Notes under the pieces: model-generated | The model's input: the letters and a program-made list of their open reading frames with translations, nothing else | Told to the model about the DNA's origin: nothing | The model's database searches: none | DNA from: an uncultured Selenomonadales bacterium | GTDB taxonomy: Bacteria > Bacillota > Negativicutes > Selenomonadales > Selenomonadaceae | Reading direction: 5' to 3' | Length of the DNA stretch: 64,000 bases | Assembly: GCA_937877545.1 (NCBI GenBank) | Contig: CALFJE010000052.1 | Location: 17,953-81,952 of the forward strand | Part shown: piece by piece, positions 51,001 to 59,408 of the stretch | Layout: every line of letters starts with the position of its first letter | Numbering within the stretch: the stretch's first letter is position 1 | Translations under genes and position numbers: made by a program

Positions 51001-52556
51001 TCGCCCTCCTCAAGCTCAATCGTGTTGATGTTAATCTTCAAGTCTTTGGCGTCTTTGACGATAAGCCCGCCTTTGCCGACTTGTATAATCACGTCGTCGC
51101 CGCTGACAGCCGTGGAGTATTCGCCCTTGATTTTGATAACGTCGCTGGTATCGTAGCCGTAAATGGCATCGACGCCGTCGCCCTGCGTGTAGCCGATAAT
51201 TGCATTCTTTGCGCCGCTAAGGATTATTAAGTCCGTGCCCGCGCCGCCGCTTATCGAATTTGAATCGCCTTGAACAAAGAAAATATCGCCGCCCTCGTTG
51301 CCGAAGATGACATTCTTGTTGCCGCTGATTACAAGGTGGTCGTTGCCTGCACCGCCGTAAAGGGTATTGCCGCTGTCGTAGGAGTAGAGATAATCCGCGC
51401 CGTTGCCGCCGAAGATTGAATTATACTTCGCGCCCTCGTAGAGGCTGATTGAGTCGTTGCCGTGTCCGCCGTAAATCGTGACGTTCGGAAAGACGTTATA
51501 AATACGGTCGTCGCCGTCCTGCGCGTAGAGGCTGGAATTGGCGGCGTCAATTTCGATTAAGTCGGCGTTGTCTGAAGTCCCGTAAGCCAATCTTTGAGCC
51601 AACTTGCGCCACCATTCAGCATAATTCTTATCGCTTAAGCTGTATTCTTCGGTAAACTTGGAAACGCTTTCGCCGCCGATTAAAGATTTTATCGAGTCGC
51701 CCATCCAAGCTCCGAAGCTCATCAAAACCCGTGACGTATCAAAAATCCAATCGTCAATTCCTTTAGCATAGTTACTGAATCCGTCGTGAAGACCGCCAGC
51801 CACCGCGTCGAGCATAGCCTCTTTGAACGCCGTTTCCTCCGGCAAACCGTCGTCCAGATAGTAGCCTATTTTTTGTCCATACGTGGAAACTATCTCTATC
51901 GCGCCGATAACCACCGACAGGAAAATATCAATATAGCTGAATGGCTCCGCCGCAGAGGCGTCTTTGCATATGGACTTCACAATCGCCGAAAGCTCCGCAC
52001 CTACCAATTCAGCGGCAGCCTTTGCAAGATCCTCCTTTTCTTCGGGCGTCGTGCCGTCGAAGGTCGCGATAACGTTCGCTCCGTAAGCCAGCGTCGCGGC
52101 AGACAGTTCCATAAATATCGTCTCGTCGCCTTTCAGTTGCAAGTAAGAATCGGCGATGCTTCCGATTTTAGAAATGATAGACGTTATTTCGTTGCCGAAG
52201 TCCGCGAAAGTTTTTGTTCCTTCCGAATTGTCGACGGTATCGATAATCCCAAGCAGTTCGTCTACCACCTCAACCGTGTTTACGGTAATCGACAGTCCGT
52301 GCTCAATGTTTAATCCTTGAGTTCCGAAAAGGGCACCCGCAAATTCAAGCGCAGGATTTACGTATGTCTTGAGAAATTCAACGCTCTCTTTGTCTTGGTC
52401 AAGAATAGGTTTAATAAAAGGGCTGTGAACAACGGCACTGAATATCCTCAAATGCGGCAGACCGGTTTGGAAGAGATTAGTCTTTCCGTCGTCGTCAAGT
52501 CCCTCGTAAGGATTCGCCGTCGCGAAACGCTGAAGGTCAAATGCAAGTTCATTCAT
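48063..52556 (-). CDS. Giant RTX-like repeat protein G with helical N-terminal domain
   Basis: 1497 residues, AAGGAG before ATG. Residues 1-340 are not repeats: after MNELAFDLQRFA comes a mostly helical region (IEHGLSITVNTVEVVDELLGIID, AKAAAELVGAELSAIVKSI, IDIFLSVVIGAIEIVSTYG, DSIKSLIGGESVSKF) of unknown fold, perhaps membrane-active or scaffold-like. From about 345 to 960 and 1000 to 1290 there are 18-residue Asn/GGxGxD repeats, split by a Pro/Glu-rich linker (DGTEPPTPEPPPVET). STLSIGDG/ITLSGAA modules and canonical GGSGNDYILGGDGND repeats precede the shared C-terminal module (KDMIYNFDDSDMLQITGDW...ISNNKFVKQ). It is likely a secreted calcium-binding giant; an effector role for the N-terminus is only a guess. 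Confidence 0.85.
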   Translation of the reverse strand: MNELAFDLQRFATANPYEGLDDDGKTNLFQTGLPHLRIFSAVVHSPFIKPILDQDKESVEFLKTYVNPALEFAGALFGTQGLNIEHGLSITVNTVEVVDELLGIIDTVDNSEGTKTFADFGNEITSIISKIGSIADSYLQLKGDETIFMELSAATLAYGANVIATFDGTTPEEKEDLAKAAAELVGAELSAIVKSICKDASAAEPFSYIDIFLSVVIGAIEIVSTYGQKIGYYLDDGLPEETAFKEAMLDAVAGGLHDGFSNYAKGIDDWIFDTSRVLMSFGAWMGDSIKSLIGGESVSKFTEEYSLSDKNYAEWWRKLAQRLAYGTSDNADLIEIDAANSSLYAQDGDDRIYNVFPNVTIYGGHGNDSISLYEGAKYNSIFGGNGADYLYSYDSGNTLYGGAGNDHLVISGNKNVIFGNEGGDIFFVQGDSNSISGGAGTDLIILSGAKNAIIGYTQGDGVDAIYGYDTSDVIKIKGEYSTAVSGDDVIIQVGKGGLIVKDAKDLKININTIELEEGESLPAAEGALITNPYDNAIILMPGLWGTEKALRGTSGDDYIENTLDNIMIYGLDGDDTIINYGKHVTINAGGGNDHVENYGASVKINGGADDDYIYNEAARVTISGGDGKDTVDNAGKNSLIDGGNDMDSIKNSGESVTINSGGGNDRIVNLASNVMATGYDDDNYISNTKSNVTLSGGDDNDYIYSSGDHVSINAGEGNNSVSIDGSAGGYQTITAGDGNNYINNSNAELSTISAGSGNDTIITGGGNGSKPNHTSIVAGAGDNQITVNSGMSKGGIYAGNGSDNIVSLGGGDDSVIAGIWASTINVGAGTGSDLIYTSGRSSFINAGAGRNFVSLGSSYNNTIVTGKGNDTITFGDASNNNVIIFGEGNDLVVNYHAGDTIKAAGTLTRSTVGADVILSDGSSNMTLQGATGKKINTAALSSNDNVYKILVADKTVGDTLLPDGTEPPTPEPPPVETITNTVSGVSITSTDADEIIDNNGSLVTISALGGNDTIHNDGKSVIIDGGAGNDYLNNRGSLVTLLGGSGNDSIRNLGGNDGYGDSVTIDGGAGDDFIFNSGKNILFKYTGGNDTIQGFRADSTLSIGDGKGSYSTQVSGLDVIVTVGDAKITLSGAAVLDTVHINDAGTPDAESKLITGTSSADSVKTTLDGATIKTYGGNDTIRAYGDAALIDGGAGNDSIRNYGDNATILGGEGNDSVRNYGENVTITGGSGNDTLLNYGNNVLFTHAAGEGNDVIMGFNETSTLSISGDAYSTQVSGNNVVVTAGTGKIILAGAAKLDTVNIDGKQASTKLTLTNSSSAKVTLPAAYISANASARSAAIQITGNGLDNSILGGSGNYTLAGGAGNDSIDGGTGNDSMNGGSGNDYILGGDGNDKLQGYTGNDTLSGGFGNDSLWGGSGSDIFIYISGDGKDMIYNFDDSDMLQITGDWSAAYYNASGRVVFKVDSTYSAIILENSSATTFNVNGTAYQISNNKFVKQ

Positions 52557-52598
52557 AACAATCCGCTCCTTTCTGTTGTTGCGTGTCCGACGGCAATG

Positions 52599-52628
52599 AA
52601 AAAAAACCCGCCGAGCTTTTCGACGGGA
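52599..52628 (-). terminator. Terminator after the cysteine-rich gene
   Basis: On the minus strand CCCGTCGA-AAAGC-TCGGCGGG followed by T8, between the 52649 gene and RTX G. Confidence 0.75.
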
Positions 52629-52648
52629 TTTAAAACTTTCCGCGCAGA

Positions 52649-53152
52649 TTATTTTTTCTTGCGTTTCTTGGACTTTTTGGGCGAGCGCGTGGCGTTGGCG
52701 AGCTTAGCCTTCATCTTATCGGTCTCTTCCTTTTGCTTATCCGAAGACTTCTTATCGCGTTGCATCTTGGCGTATTCCGCGCCGAGTCCCGCCAGCTTGT
52801 GCTTGACCGCCATAATCGGGTGCGACAGGAGCATTTTATTTTGCCCGCCCTTCATAATGGTGTTAAAGTCGTTGGTAAAGCGTTCGCCGAAGCAAGGCGT
52901 TTCGCACTGTTCGCAAATGGGCTTGCCGATACCGTAGGGGCAACGGCTGATTTTTATCATGACGGTACTAAGGACGGCGGTGCATTTGGCGCAGAGTTTG
53001 CCGCCCTCGGTGCCGTGATTCGCATTGCAATATTCGCCGAAAGTCTTGCGGATAGTCTCCTTTTCCTTCGGGACGTTGTTTTTCAATTCCGGCTCCTTGC
53101 GTTTGGGCAGGAGGCTTTTGACTTTGCTTTTTACCGTGTCGAATATTCCCAT
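52649..53152 (-). CDS. Nitrous-oxide-stimulated-promoter-like cysteine-rich protein
   Basis: 167 residues from ATG 53152 (AAGGAG 8 bases upstream; a longer in-frame version lacks such a site). RKTFGEYCNANH, GKLCAKCTAVLSTVMIKISRCPYGIGKPICEQCETPCF and IMKGGQNKMLLSHPIMAVKHKL follow the Cys pattern of the nitrous oxide-stimulated promoter family, whose members have conserved CxxC pairs and unknown function. N- and C-termini are extended, the latter a Lys-rich tail (SPKKSKKRKKK). Metal binding by the Cys cluster is likely. Confidence 0.75.
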   Translation of the reverse strand: MGIFDTVKSKVKSLLPKRKEPELKNNVPKEKETIRKTFGEYCNANHGTEGGKLCAKCTAVLSTVMIKISRCPYGIGKPICEQCETPCFGERFTNDFNTIMKGGQNKMLLSHPIMAVKHKLAGLGAEYAKMQRDKKSSDKQKEETDKMKAKLANATRSPKKSKKRKKK

Positions 53153-53245
53153 AATCAGACTCCTTTCGAGTGGTTGATTCATTTTAATTGCCGCGCAGGA
53201 TAAAAGCAAGCCGCGCAGAATTTTTTCGACGAGGAGGAATGCACT

Positions 53246-53863
53246 ATGACGTTAGAGGAATTGCGGGCCGGCTTTGCCGACGAGAATCACCCCGCGAATA
53301 AAAATCCCGACCGTTTGGATTTTTTCCGCGAGCTTTGTCAGGACAGCCGCCGCCTCGAAATGGAGCTTAACACGAAGTATCACACGCCCGAAGAGATTAT
53401 CGAGCTGATGACGCGGCTCACGCGCAGGCAAGTTGATTCGACGTTCCGCCTGTTCCCGCCGTTTACCGCCGACTTCGGCAAGAATATTACCTTCGGCAAG
53501 AATGTCTTCATCAATGCGGGTTGCCGCTTCCAAGACCAGGGCGGCATTACGATTGGCGACGGCGTTTTAATCGGGCACAACGTGGTTTTGGCTACGGCGA
53601 CGCACGACCTCGCGCCTTCCGGGAGCCGCAAGCTCCACTACAAGCCGATTGTCATTGGCTCCAACGCGTGGATTGGCTCCAACGCCGTGATTTTGCAGGG
53701 CGTCACGGTCGGCGAATGGGCTGTTGTGGCGGCGGGCGCGGTCGTTACCCGCGACGTGGAGCCTTACACGGTGGTCGGCGGCGTTCCCGCGAAGTTTATC
53801 CGCAAAGTTGACAACGACCTTGCCGAGGGCACGCCCGTTGACTACATCGAGGCGCACATATGA
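53246..53863 (+). CDS. Maltose/galactoside-type O-acetyltransferase (left-handed beta-helix)
   Basis: 205 residues, GAGGAGG upstream. N-terminal maltose-acetyltransferase-like helix region, then hexapeptide repeats: FGKNITFGKNVFINAGCRFQD, GGITIGDGVLIGHNVVLATATHDL with the catalytic His, PIVIGSNAWIGSNAVILQGVTVGEWAVVAAGAVVTRDV and VGGVPAKFIRKV. It moves acetyl from acetyl-CoA to a sugar hydroxyl. Overlaps the lipoprotein gene by 4 bases. Confidence 0.9.
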   Translation: MTLEELRAGFADENHPANKNPDRLDFFRELCQDSRRLEMELNTKYHTPEEIIELMTRLTRRQVDSTFRLFPPFTADFGKNITFGKNVFINAGCRFQDQGGITIGDGVLIGHNVVLATATHDLAPSGSRKLHYKPIVIGSNAWIGSNAVILQGVTVGEWAVVAAGAVVTRDVEPYTVVGGVPAKFIRKVDNDLAEGTPVDYIEAHI

Positions 53864-54312
53864 AAACTTTATTGGCGGCAATCTGCGCGGCGGCGTTGTT
53901 TATAAGCGGTTGCGGAGAAAATCCTCAAGAGGCACCGACGGAGGTCAGGGAGGCGGTTCAAGTGCGCAATACCATTACGATTCAAATCAACGGCAAAGAG
54001 TTCACGGCGACGCTCGAAAATAAGCGGAGTGCCCGCGCCTTCGCCGAGCGGCTTCCGCTTGAAGTCGACGCGACCGAACTCAACGGCAACGAGAAATATT
54101 TTTACCTTGATGACGATTTGCCGACCGACGCCGTGCGTATCAATCAGATTCACGCGGGCGACTTGATGTTGTACGAATCAAATTGCGTTGTGCTTTTCTA
54201 CCGCGACTTTACGACGAGCTACAGCTACACGCGCCTGGGCAAGCTCGATAATCCCGCCGGTTTGGCGAGCACCGTTGGCGACGGCAATGTTCATATCAAG
54301 TTCGAGGAGTGA
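53860..54312 (+). CDS. Lipoprotein with cyclophilin-like domain
   Basis: 150 residues. Lipobox FISGC (Cys18); the first 20 residues closely resemble the NagZ-like lipoprotein. The remainder (NTITIQINGKEFTATLENKRSARAFAERLPLEVD, GDLMLYESNCVVLFYRDFTTSYSYTRLGKLDNPAGL) matches the small cyclophilin-like family, which has the fold but generally not the peptidyl-prolyl isomerase site. Its role is unknown, likely binding at the envelope. Confidence 0.85.
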   Translation: MKTLLAAICAAALFISGCGENPQEAPTEVREAVQVRNTITIQINGKEFTATLENKRSARAFAERLPLEVDATELNGNEKYFYLDDDLPTDAVRINQIHAGDLMLYESNCVVLFYRDFTTSYSYTRLGKLDNPAGLASTVGDGNVHIKFEE

Positions 54313-54317
54313 TTTAC

Positions 54318-55139
54318 ATGTGGAAATTTTTAATCGCGCTGATTCTGTTGGCAATGCCTTTTACGGCGTCCGCGCAGAGTCAAAGCCTGTCGATTGACGG
54401 CGACCACGGTAAGCTTGCCGCCATATTGCAGACGCCCGACGCCAAGACTTATCCGCTGGTGATAATCTGCCACGGCTTCACGGGCAATAAAGATTCGACT
54501 TTGCTTAACGACCTTGCTAACGCTCTGGAGGCGCGGGGCATAGCGTCGCTCCGTTTTGACTTCAACGGGCACGGCGATTCCGAAGGCGACTTTCAAGACA
54601 TGACGGTACTTAACGAGATTGAAGACGCCAAACACGTTTACGCCTACGCAAGCACCTTGCCGAACGTCACAAGTATATCAATCGCGGGGCACTCTCAAGG
54701 CGGCGTGGTGGCAAGCATGGTTGCCGGCGACCTGGGCGCGAAGAAGATTAAAGCCGTCGTGTTAATGGCTCCCGCCGCTGTGCTTAGAGACGACGCCATT
54801 CGCGGACACCTCATGGGCAAGACTTACGACGCCGCCAATCCGCCCGAATACGTCGAGATTTCTACGATTCACGGCAAGCGCAAGGTCGGGCGCAACTACA
54901 TCAAGACCGCGCAGGTTTTGCCGATTTACGAGACGGCGGAAAAGTTCACGGGCAACGCCTTGATGATTCACGGCACGGGCGACGTGATTGTTCCTTACAC
55001 CTACAGCCTCAGCTACAAGAAAATTTATAAGCGCGGCGCGGTTGAGTTGCTGGACGGCGTCGACCACATTTTTGCCGGCAACCAAAAGCGTACCGCCAAG
55101 ATTGCCGCCGATTGGTTTGCCGCTCAGCTTAAAAAATAA
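54318..55139 (+). CDS. Secreted alpha/beta hydrolase, feruloyl/cinnamoyl esterase-like
   Basis: 273 residues from ATG 54318 (GAGGAG 8 bases upstream). Signal peptide to about residue 19 (FTASAQS). PLVIICHGFTGNKDSTLLNDLANALEARGIASLRFDFNGHGDSEG and IAGHSQGGVVASMVAGDL carry the oxyanion and nucleophile Ser, GTGDVIVPY the Asp and DGVDHIF the His. This layout resembles Est1E/LJ0536-type cinnamoyl esterases that free ferulate from plant xylans, which would fit a gut or rumen habitat. Confidence 0.85.
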   Translation: MWKFLIALILLAMPFTASAQSQSLSIDGDHGKLAAILQTPDAKTYPLVIICHGFTGNKDSTLLNDLANALEARGIASLRFDFNGHGDSEGDFQDMTVLNEIEDAKHVYAYASTLPNVTSISIAGHSQGGVVASMVAGDLGAKKIKAVVLMAPAAVLRDDAIRGHLMGKTYDAANPPEYVEISTIHGKRKVGRNYIKTAQVLPIYETAEKFTGNALMIHGTGDVIVPYTYSLSYKKIYKRGAVELLDGVDHIFAGNQKRTAKIAADWFAAQLKK

Positions 55140-55153
55140 TCGGAGGGCTTGAA

Positions 55154-56284
55154 ATGAATCGTTCACTGAAAAGGCTTTTGACTGCCGCGCTGTGTATCGG
55201 GATTATGGGCGTGCCGCTTATCGGCGAGGCGGCAATATCTGCCGACGTTAAAAATAATGCCGCGAGCAAAATCAAGGTTGAAAAGCTCAAGCTTGAAAAA
55301 AAATGGGATAAGGTTTTCCAAAAGAGCGACGCCGTGAATCACCGCAAGGTTACGTTCGTGAATCGCTACGGGATAACGCTTGCCGCCGACCTCTACGAGC
55401 CGAAGACGTATTCGGGCAAGTTGCCGGCGATTGCGGTTTGCGGAGCGTTCGGAGCCGTCAAGGAGCAGATAAGCGGGCTTTACGCTCAAACCATGGCGGA
55501 ACGCGGCTTTTTGACCATAGCGTTTGATCCGTCATACACGGGCGAAAGCGGCGGCTATCCGAGGTTCGTTGCCTCGCCCGACATTAACACCGAGGATTTC
55601 TGCGCGGCTGTCGATTTCCTTAGCACTCAACCGAACGTCGACGCGGAGCGAATCGGAATAATCGGGATTTGCGGCTGGGGCGGCATGGCGATTAACGCGG
55701 CGGCAATTGATACGCGAATCAAGGCGACCGTTACCGCGACAATGTACGATATGAGCCGCGTCATGGCGAACGGCTACTTTGATTACGACAAAGACCGCGC
55801 CACTTTAACGAGGGAACGGCAGGCAAATCGCGAAAAGCTCAATGCTCAGCGCACCGCCGACTACAGAGCGGGGATTTATGCGCAGGCGGGCGGCGTCGTC
55901 GATGACCCGTCCGATATGCCGCAGTTCGTCAAAGATTATTATGCTTACTACAAGACCGAGCGCGGCTATCACAAACGCTCCTTGAACTCAAACGCGGGCT
56001 GGAACGCTACGACGGCGTTATCGTTCATGAACATGCCGCTTATCACCTACGCAGCCGAGATTCGCACGCCCGTCTTGATGATTCACGGCGAAAAGGCTCA
56101 TTCGCGCTACTTTAGCGAGGACGCCTTCAAATACATGACGGGCAAACGCTCTTCCGGCAACGATACGATTCACGGCAACAAGGAGCTGTTGATTATCCCC
56201 GGCGCGAATCACGTTGACCTCTACGACAACCTTAACGCCATTCCGTTCGACAAGATTGAGCAATTCTTTAAGACCAACCTTTGA
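55154..56284 (+). CDS. Secreted alpha/beta hydrolase with GxCxG nucleophile motif
   Basis: 376 residues, GGAGGG upstream, signal peptide to about residue 26 (LIGEAA). NRYGITLAADLYEPKTYSGKLPAIAVCGAFGAVKEQ and IAFDPSYTGESGG are the hydrolase core. The nucleophile elbow is GIIGICGWGGMAINAAA, where Cys takes the place of Ser, as in dienelactone-hydrolase-like proteins. LMIHGEKAHSRYF and IIPGANHVDLYD bring the acid and His. The substrate is unknown. It follows the esterase gene by 14 bases and probably forms one operon from the acetyltransferase onward. Confidence 0.82.
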   Translation: MNRSLKRLLTAALCIGIMGVPLIGEAAISADVKNNAASKIKVEKLKLEKKWDKVFQKSDAVNHRKVTFVNRYGITLAADLYEPKTYSGKLPAIAVCGAFGAVKEQISGLYAQTMAERGFLTIAFDPSYTGESGGYPRFVASPDINTEDFCAAVDFLSTQPNVDAERIGIIGICGWGGMAINAAAIDTRIKATVTATMYDMSRVMANGYFDYDKDRATLTRERQANREKLNAQRTADYRAGIYAQAGGVVDDPSDMPQFVKDYYAYYKTERGYHKRSLNSNAGWNATTALSFMNMPLITYAAEIRTPVLMIHGEKAHSRYFSEDAFKYMTGKRSSGNDTIHGNKELLIIPGANHVDLYDNLNAIPFDKIEQFFKTNL

Positions 56285-56345
56285 CCCCGCGCAGATTTTA
56301 CCTCCCTCGGCTAAGCGTCGGGGGATTTTTATTATCTGCGCGGAA

Positions 56346-56375
56346 TTGACAAGGCGAAAATGCAAAAAGTATAAT
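56346..56375 (+). promoter_or_regulatory. Promoter of RTX I
   Basis: TTGACA, 18-base spacer, TATAAT. The -10 overlaps an upstream in-frame ATG, so translation starts at 56398. Confidence 0.8.
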
Positions 56376-56397
56376 GCGCAAAAAAGGAGTGGACTTT

Positions 56398-57861
56398 ATG
56401 GCTTATTTCAGTAATGAAAAGTCCGATACGCTTATATCAGGTACGAGCAGCACGGATGAAATTGAAAATTGGGGCGAAAACGTCACTATAAACGGCTACG
56501 ACGGCGATAATATCATTGTAAACTTTGCTGAAGGTGTAAACGTTTCAATAAGCTGTGGAAACGGTAATGATTACATCGATAACTACGCAAAAAACGTTAC
56601 GATAAGCGGTGGCGGCGGAAATGATTATATCGAAAACCATTACGGCTCAAATATCGTCTTTAATTACACTTCGGGCGACGGAAATGACATTATCGAAGGC
56701 TTCCGCGCAGATTCCACGCTTTCAATCGGCGGCGACTCTTATTCATCAGAAACTATAGGCGATGACGTGATTGTAACGGTCGGCGACGATAAAATCTCAC
56801 TTATTGGCGCGGCAAGTTTGGAGTCTGTCAACATTGACGGCACGCTTGACACCGTAAACACGGCGATTCTTGTTCTCACCGACGGCAACGACACGCTGAA
56901 AAATACTTCCGACGGTGCGATTATCGCGGCTCTCGGCGGCAATGATTCAATTCGCATTTACGGCGACGGGGTATCGATAGACGCAGGCGCAGGTAACGAC
57001 TCGATACGCAACTACGGCGACAACGTGACAATATCGGGTGGCACGGGCAACGATACCCTCCGCAACGCGTTCGGCGAAAATGTTCTGTTCGATTACAGCA
57101 CAGGCGACGGTTCAGACGTAATTATCGGCTTTAATGAGACCTCAACATTGCAAATCGGCGGCGGCACGGGAACTTACTCGACGACCAAGAGCGGCAACAA
57201 TATCATCGTGACAGCGGGCAGCGGCAACGTGACTTTGGCGGGCGCGGCTAAGTTGGACACGCTCAACATTCTCGGCACGGAAAAGACTTACAAAACTTTG
57301 ACGTTGACGGAAAAAAGCTCGGCTAAAATCACGCTACCTGCGACTTATATCGCGACCAACGGCATAAGCCGCACGACGGCGATTAACATCACGGGCAACG
57401 CGCTCGACAACACCATATCGGGCGGAGCAGGAGCCGATACGCTAAGCGGCGGCGCAGGCAATGATTCAATCCTCGGCGGTGCGGGCAATGATAACCTCAA
57501 CGGCGGCAGCGGCGATGACATTCTGCTCGGCAGTGACGGCAACGATAAGCTTTACGGCTACACGGGCGACGACACCCTCATTGGCGGCGCAGGTAATGAC
57601 AGCCTTTGGGGGCAAGCCGGCGCGGATACGTTTATTTATGCCGACGGCGACGGTAAGGATAAGATTTATAACTTTGACGATGACGATATGCTTCAAATCA
57701 GCGGTGATTGGACAGCGGCATACTACAGCGGCTCGGGGCGCGTCGTCTTCAAGGTCGGCTCCACCTACAGCGCAATCATATTGGAAAATTCAACTGCCGC
57801 GACCTTCAACATAAACGGTGAAACCTACGCTGTCAGCAACAACCAATTCACCAAGCAATGA
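56398..57861 (+). CDS. RTX-like repeat protein I
   Basis: 487 residues from ATG 56398 (AAGGAG 8 bases upstream, after the promoter). About eight 18-residue D(S/Y)I.NxG.NVTI.GG.GN repeats, two STL(S/Q)IGG modules with VTVGDDKISLIGAASL and VTAGSGNVTLAGAAKL, then canonical GGAGADTLSGGAGNDSILGGAGND repeats. The shared end module is GDGKDKIYNFDDDDMLQISGDWTAAYYSGS...VSNNQFTKQ. It is the smallest complete member here and a good minimal model for the family. No signal peptide. Confidence 0.87.
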   Translation: MAYFSNEKSDTLISGTSSTDEIENWGENVTINGYDGDNIIVNFAEGVNVSISCGNGNDYIDNYAKNVTISGGGGNDYIENHYGSNIVFNYTSGDGNDIIEGFRADSTLSIGGDSYSSETIGDDVIVTVGDDKISLIGAASLESVNIDGTLDTVNTAILVLTDGNDTLKNTSDGAIIAALGGNDSIRIYGDGVSIDAGAGNDSIRNYGDNVTISGGTGNDTLRNAFGENVLFDYSTGDGSDVIIGFNETSTLQIGGGTGTYSTTKSGNNIIVTAGSGNVTLAGAAKLDTLNILGTEKTYKTLTLTEKSSAKITLPATYIATNGISRTTAINITGNALDNTISGGAGADTLSGGAGNDSILGGAGNDNLNGGSGDDILLGSDGNDKLYGYTGDDTLIGGAGNDSLWGQAGADTFIYADGDGKDKIYNFDDDDMLQISGDWTAAYYSGSGRVVFKVGSTYSAIILENSTAATFNINGETYAVSNNQFTKQ

Positions 57862-57863
57862 CT

Positions 57864-57895
57864 AATCCCTATGTCCCTATGTAGGGATTTTTTTA
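57864..57895 (+). terminator. Terminator of RTX I
   Basis: AATCCCTA (57864-57871) and TAGGGATT (57882-57889), then seven T. Confidence 0.85.
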
Positions 57896-57967
57896 TGGCA
57901 TTGCAGGAAAAATTTCGCGGGGCGGCGAAATTTTGGGCAACGTTTCAGATTGAAAGGAGCAATTTAA

Positions 57968-59239
57968 ATGGTTGGTGTAAGGAAAGTAGTAGCGATAGTC
58001 TGCGGCGGCGGTCCCGCGCCCGGCATGAACGCCGTTATCAACGCGGTAACCAACACGGCGAATCGTCACGGCTGGGACGTGCTCGGCATGTATGACGGCT
58101 TCAGTCACCTCGGTCGCGGCGAAAAAAGTTATATCCGTCTCGACAGCGCGGCGGTCAATCGCATTCACTTGACGGGCGGCTGTATCCTGCGCATGTCGCG
58201 TTTCAATCCGACTAAAAAAGAATCCGACCTGCGCACGGTCGTTGAGACGTTGACGGAGCTTGGCGTCGGCTACCTGGTGACAATCGGCGGCGACGATACC
58301 GCGTTCAGCTCGTCGGCGGTCAGCGAATACGCCCGCAAGCTCGGCAGGACGATTAACGTTGTCCACGTCCCCAAGACGATTGATAACGATTTGCCGCTCC
58401 CCGAAGGCATTCCGACGTTCGGCTTTGAGACGGCTCGCGCTTTCGGCACGACCGAGATTCAAAACCTTATGGAGGACGCGCACACCTCGAACAATCGCTG
58501 GTACTTTACAATCGCAATGGGCAGGACTGCCGGGCACTTGGCGTTGGGCATGGGGCGCAGCGCGGGAGCCGCCGTCACGATTATTCCCGAAGAATTCCCG
58601 CAGGATAAGATTCGCCTTCAACAGGTCGTCGACATCATCACGGGTTCAATCGTCAAACGCTACCTTATCGGCAAGAACTACGGCGTGGCGGTCGTGGCTG
58701 AGGGCGTCATTGAAAAAATTGCCGAGGAGGACTTCCAAGAGCTGGGCAACGTCGTCCTCGACGAGCACGGGCATATCCGCTACGCAGAGCTTGACTTTGG
58801 CGAAATCCTCAAGCAGAAAGTCCTCGCCGAGCTTAAACGTATCGGCATTAAAATTTCCATCGTCGACAAGGAAATCGGCTACGAATTGCGTTGCACGGCT
58901 CCTATAGCTTACGACATCGACTATGCGCGGAATTTGGGATACGAGGCTATGCAATTCCTTATGCGCGGCGACAGCGGGGCTTTAATCACGATTCAGGATA
59001 ATAAGGCTGTGCCGTTGCGCTTTGAAGACATTCGCGACCCCGCCACGGGCAAAACTTTCGTCCGCAGAGTCAATATCAACTCGGTGCACTATCGCATTGC
59101 TCGCGGCTTCATGACCCGTTTGGAAAAGGGCGACCTCGACGACGCCGGCGTAGCCAATGCCTTCCGCATGAGCCCCGAAGAGTTCAAGCAACGTTACAGT
59201 TACCTCTTCGACGACGAGCCTACCCTCGACAATCAGTAA
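57968..59239 (+). CDS. 6-phosphofructokinase, probably PPi-dependent
   Basis: 423 residues, AAAGGAG upstream. PFK motifs: CGGGPAPGMNAVINA, TIGGDDTAF (107-113), PKTIDNDLP (135-143), MGRTAGHLALGMG and VAEGVIEKI. ATP enzymes usually have GGDGS/T; Asp in place of the second Gly (GGDD), together with Lys in PKTIDND, marks PPi-type enzymes, and the length above 400 agrees. It phosphorylates fructose-6-phosphate using pyrophosphate, reversibly, for glycolysis. Monocistronic between terminators. Confidence 0.9.
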   Translation: MVGVRKVVAIVCGGGPAPGMNAVINAVTNTANRHGWDVLGMYDGFSHLGRGEKSYIRLDSAAVNRIHLTGGCILRMSRFNPTKKESDLRTVVETLTELGVGYLVTIGGDDTAFSSSAVSEYARKLGRTINVVHVPKTIDNDLPLPEGIPTFGFETARAFGTTEIQNLMEDAHTSNNRWYFTIAMGRTAGHLALGMGRSAGAAVTIIPEEFPQDKIRLQQVVDIITGSIVKRYLIGKNYGVAVVAEGVIEKIAEEDFQELGNVVLDEHGHIRYAELDFGEILKQKVLAELKRIGIKISIVDKEIGYELRCTAPIAYDIDYARNLGYEAMQFLMRGDSGALITIQDNKAVPLRFEDIRDPATGKTFVRRVNINSVHYRIARGFMTRLEKGDLDDAGVANAFRMSPEEFKQRYSYLFDDEPTLDNQ

Positions 59240-59260
59240 GTTTCAACCACGACATAAAAT

Positions 59261-59289
59261 TATCCCCGTCAAAACGGCGGGGATTTTTC
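59261..59289 (+). terminator. Terminator of the phosphofructokinase gene
   Basis: ATCCCCG (59262-59268) and CGGGGAT (59278-59284), then five T. Confidence 0.85.
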
Positions 59290-59293
59290 GTTA

Positions 59294-59358
59294 CGGCAAA
59301 GCGGCTTCCGAAGTCGGACGTCTAATCGCGTCTGCTGTTTGTCAACTTTTTAAAAATT
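59294..59358. repeat. Dispersed hairpin repeat, copy R5 (degenerate)
   Basis: AAGCGGCTTCCGAAGTCGGACG, then TGCTGTTTGTCAACTTTTTAA, joining the R1-type left half to the reversed R6-type palindrome and tail. Confidence 0.65.
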
Positions 59359-59359
59359 A

Positions 59360-59388
59360 CCCCTCCGAATTTGGAAGGGATTTTTTTT
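59360..59388 (+). terminator. Second hairpin with T8 upstream of RTX J
   Basis: CCCCTCC pairs with GGAAGGG (one bulge), followed by eight T, just before the RTX J promoter. Confidence 0.65.
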
Positions 59389-59408
59389 GCAAAAAGCCGC
59401 GCAGGTAA

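Noticed and set aside
52649..53209. Longer start at 53209 for the cysteine-rich gene
   Set aside because: No ribosome site there; the ATG at 53152 has AAGGAG at proper spacing and starts a typical cytosolic N-terminus.
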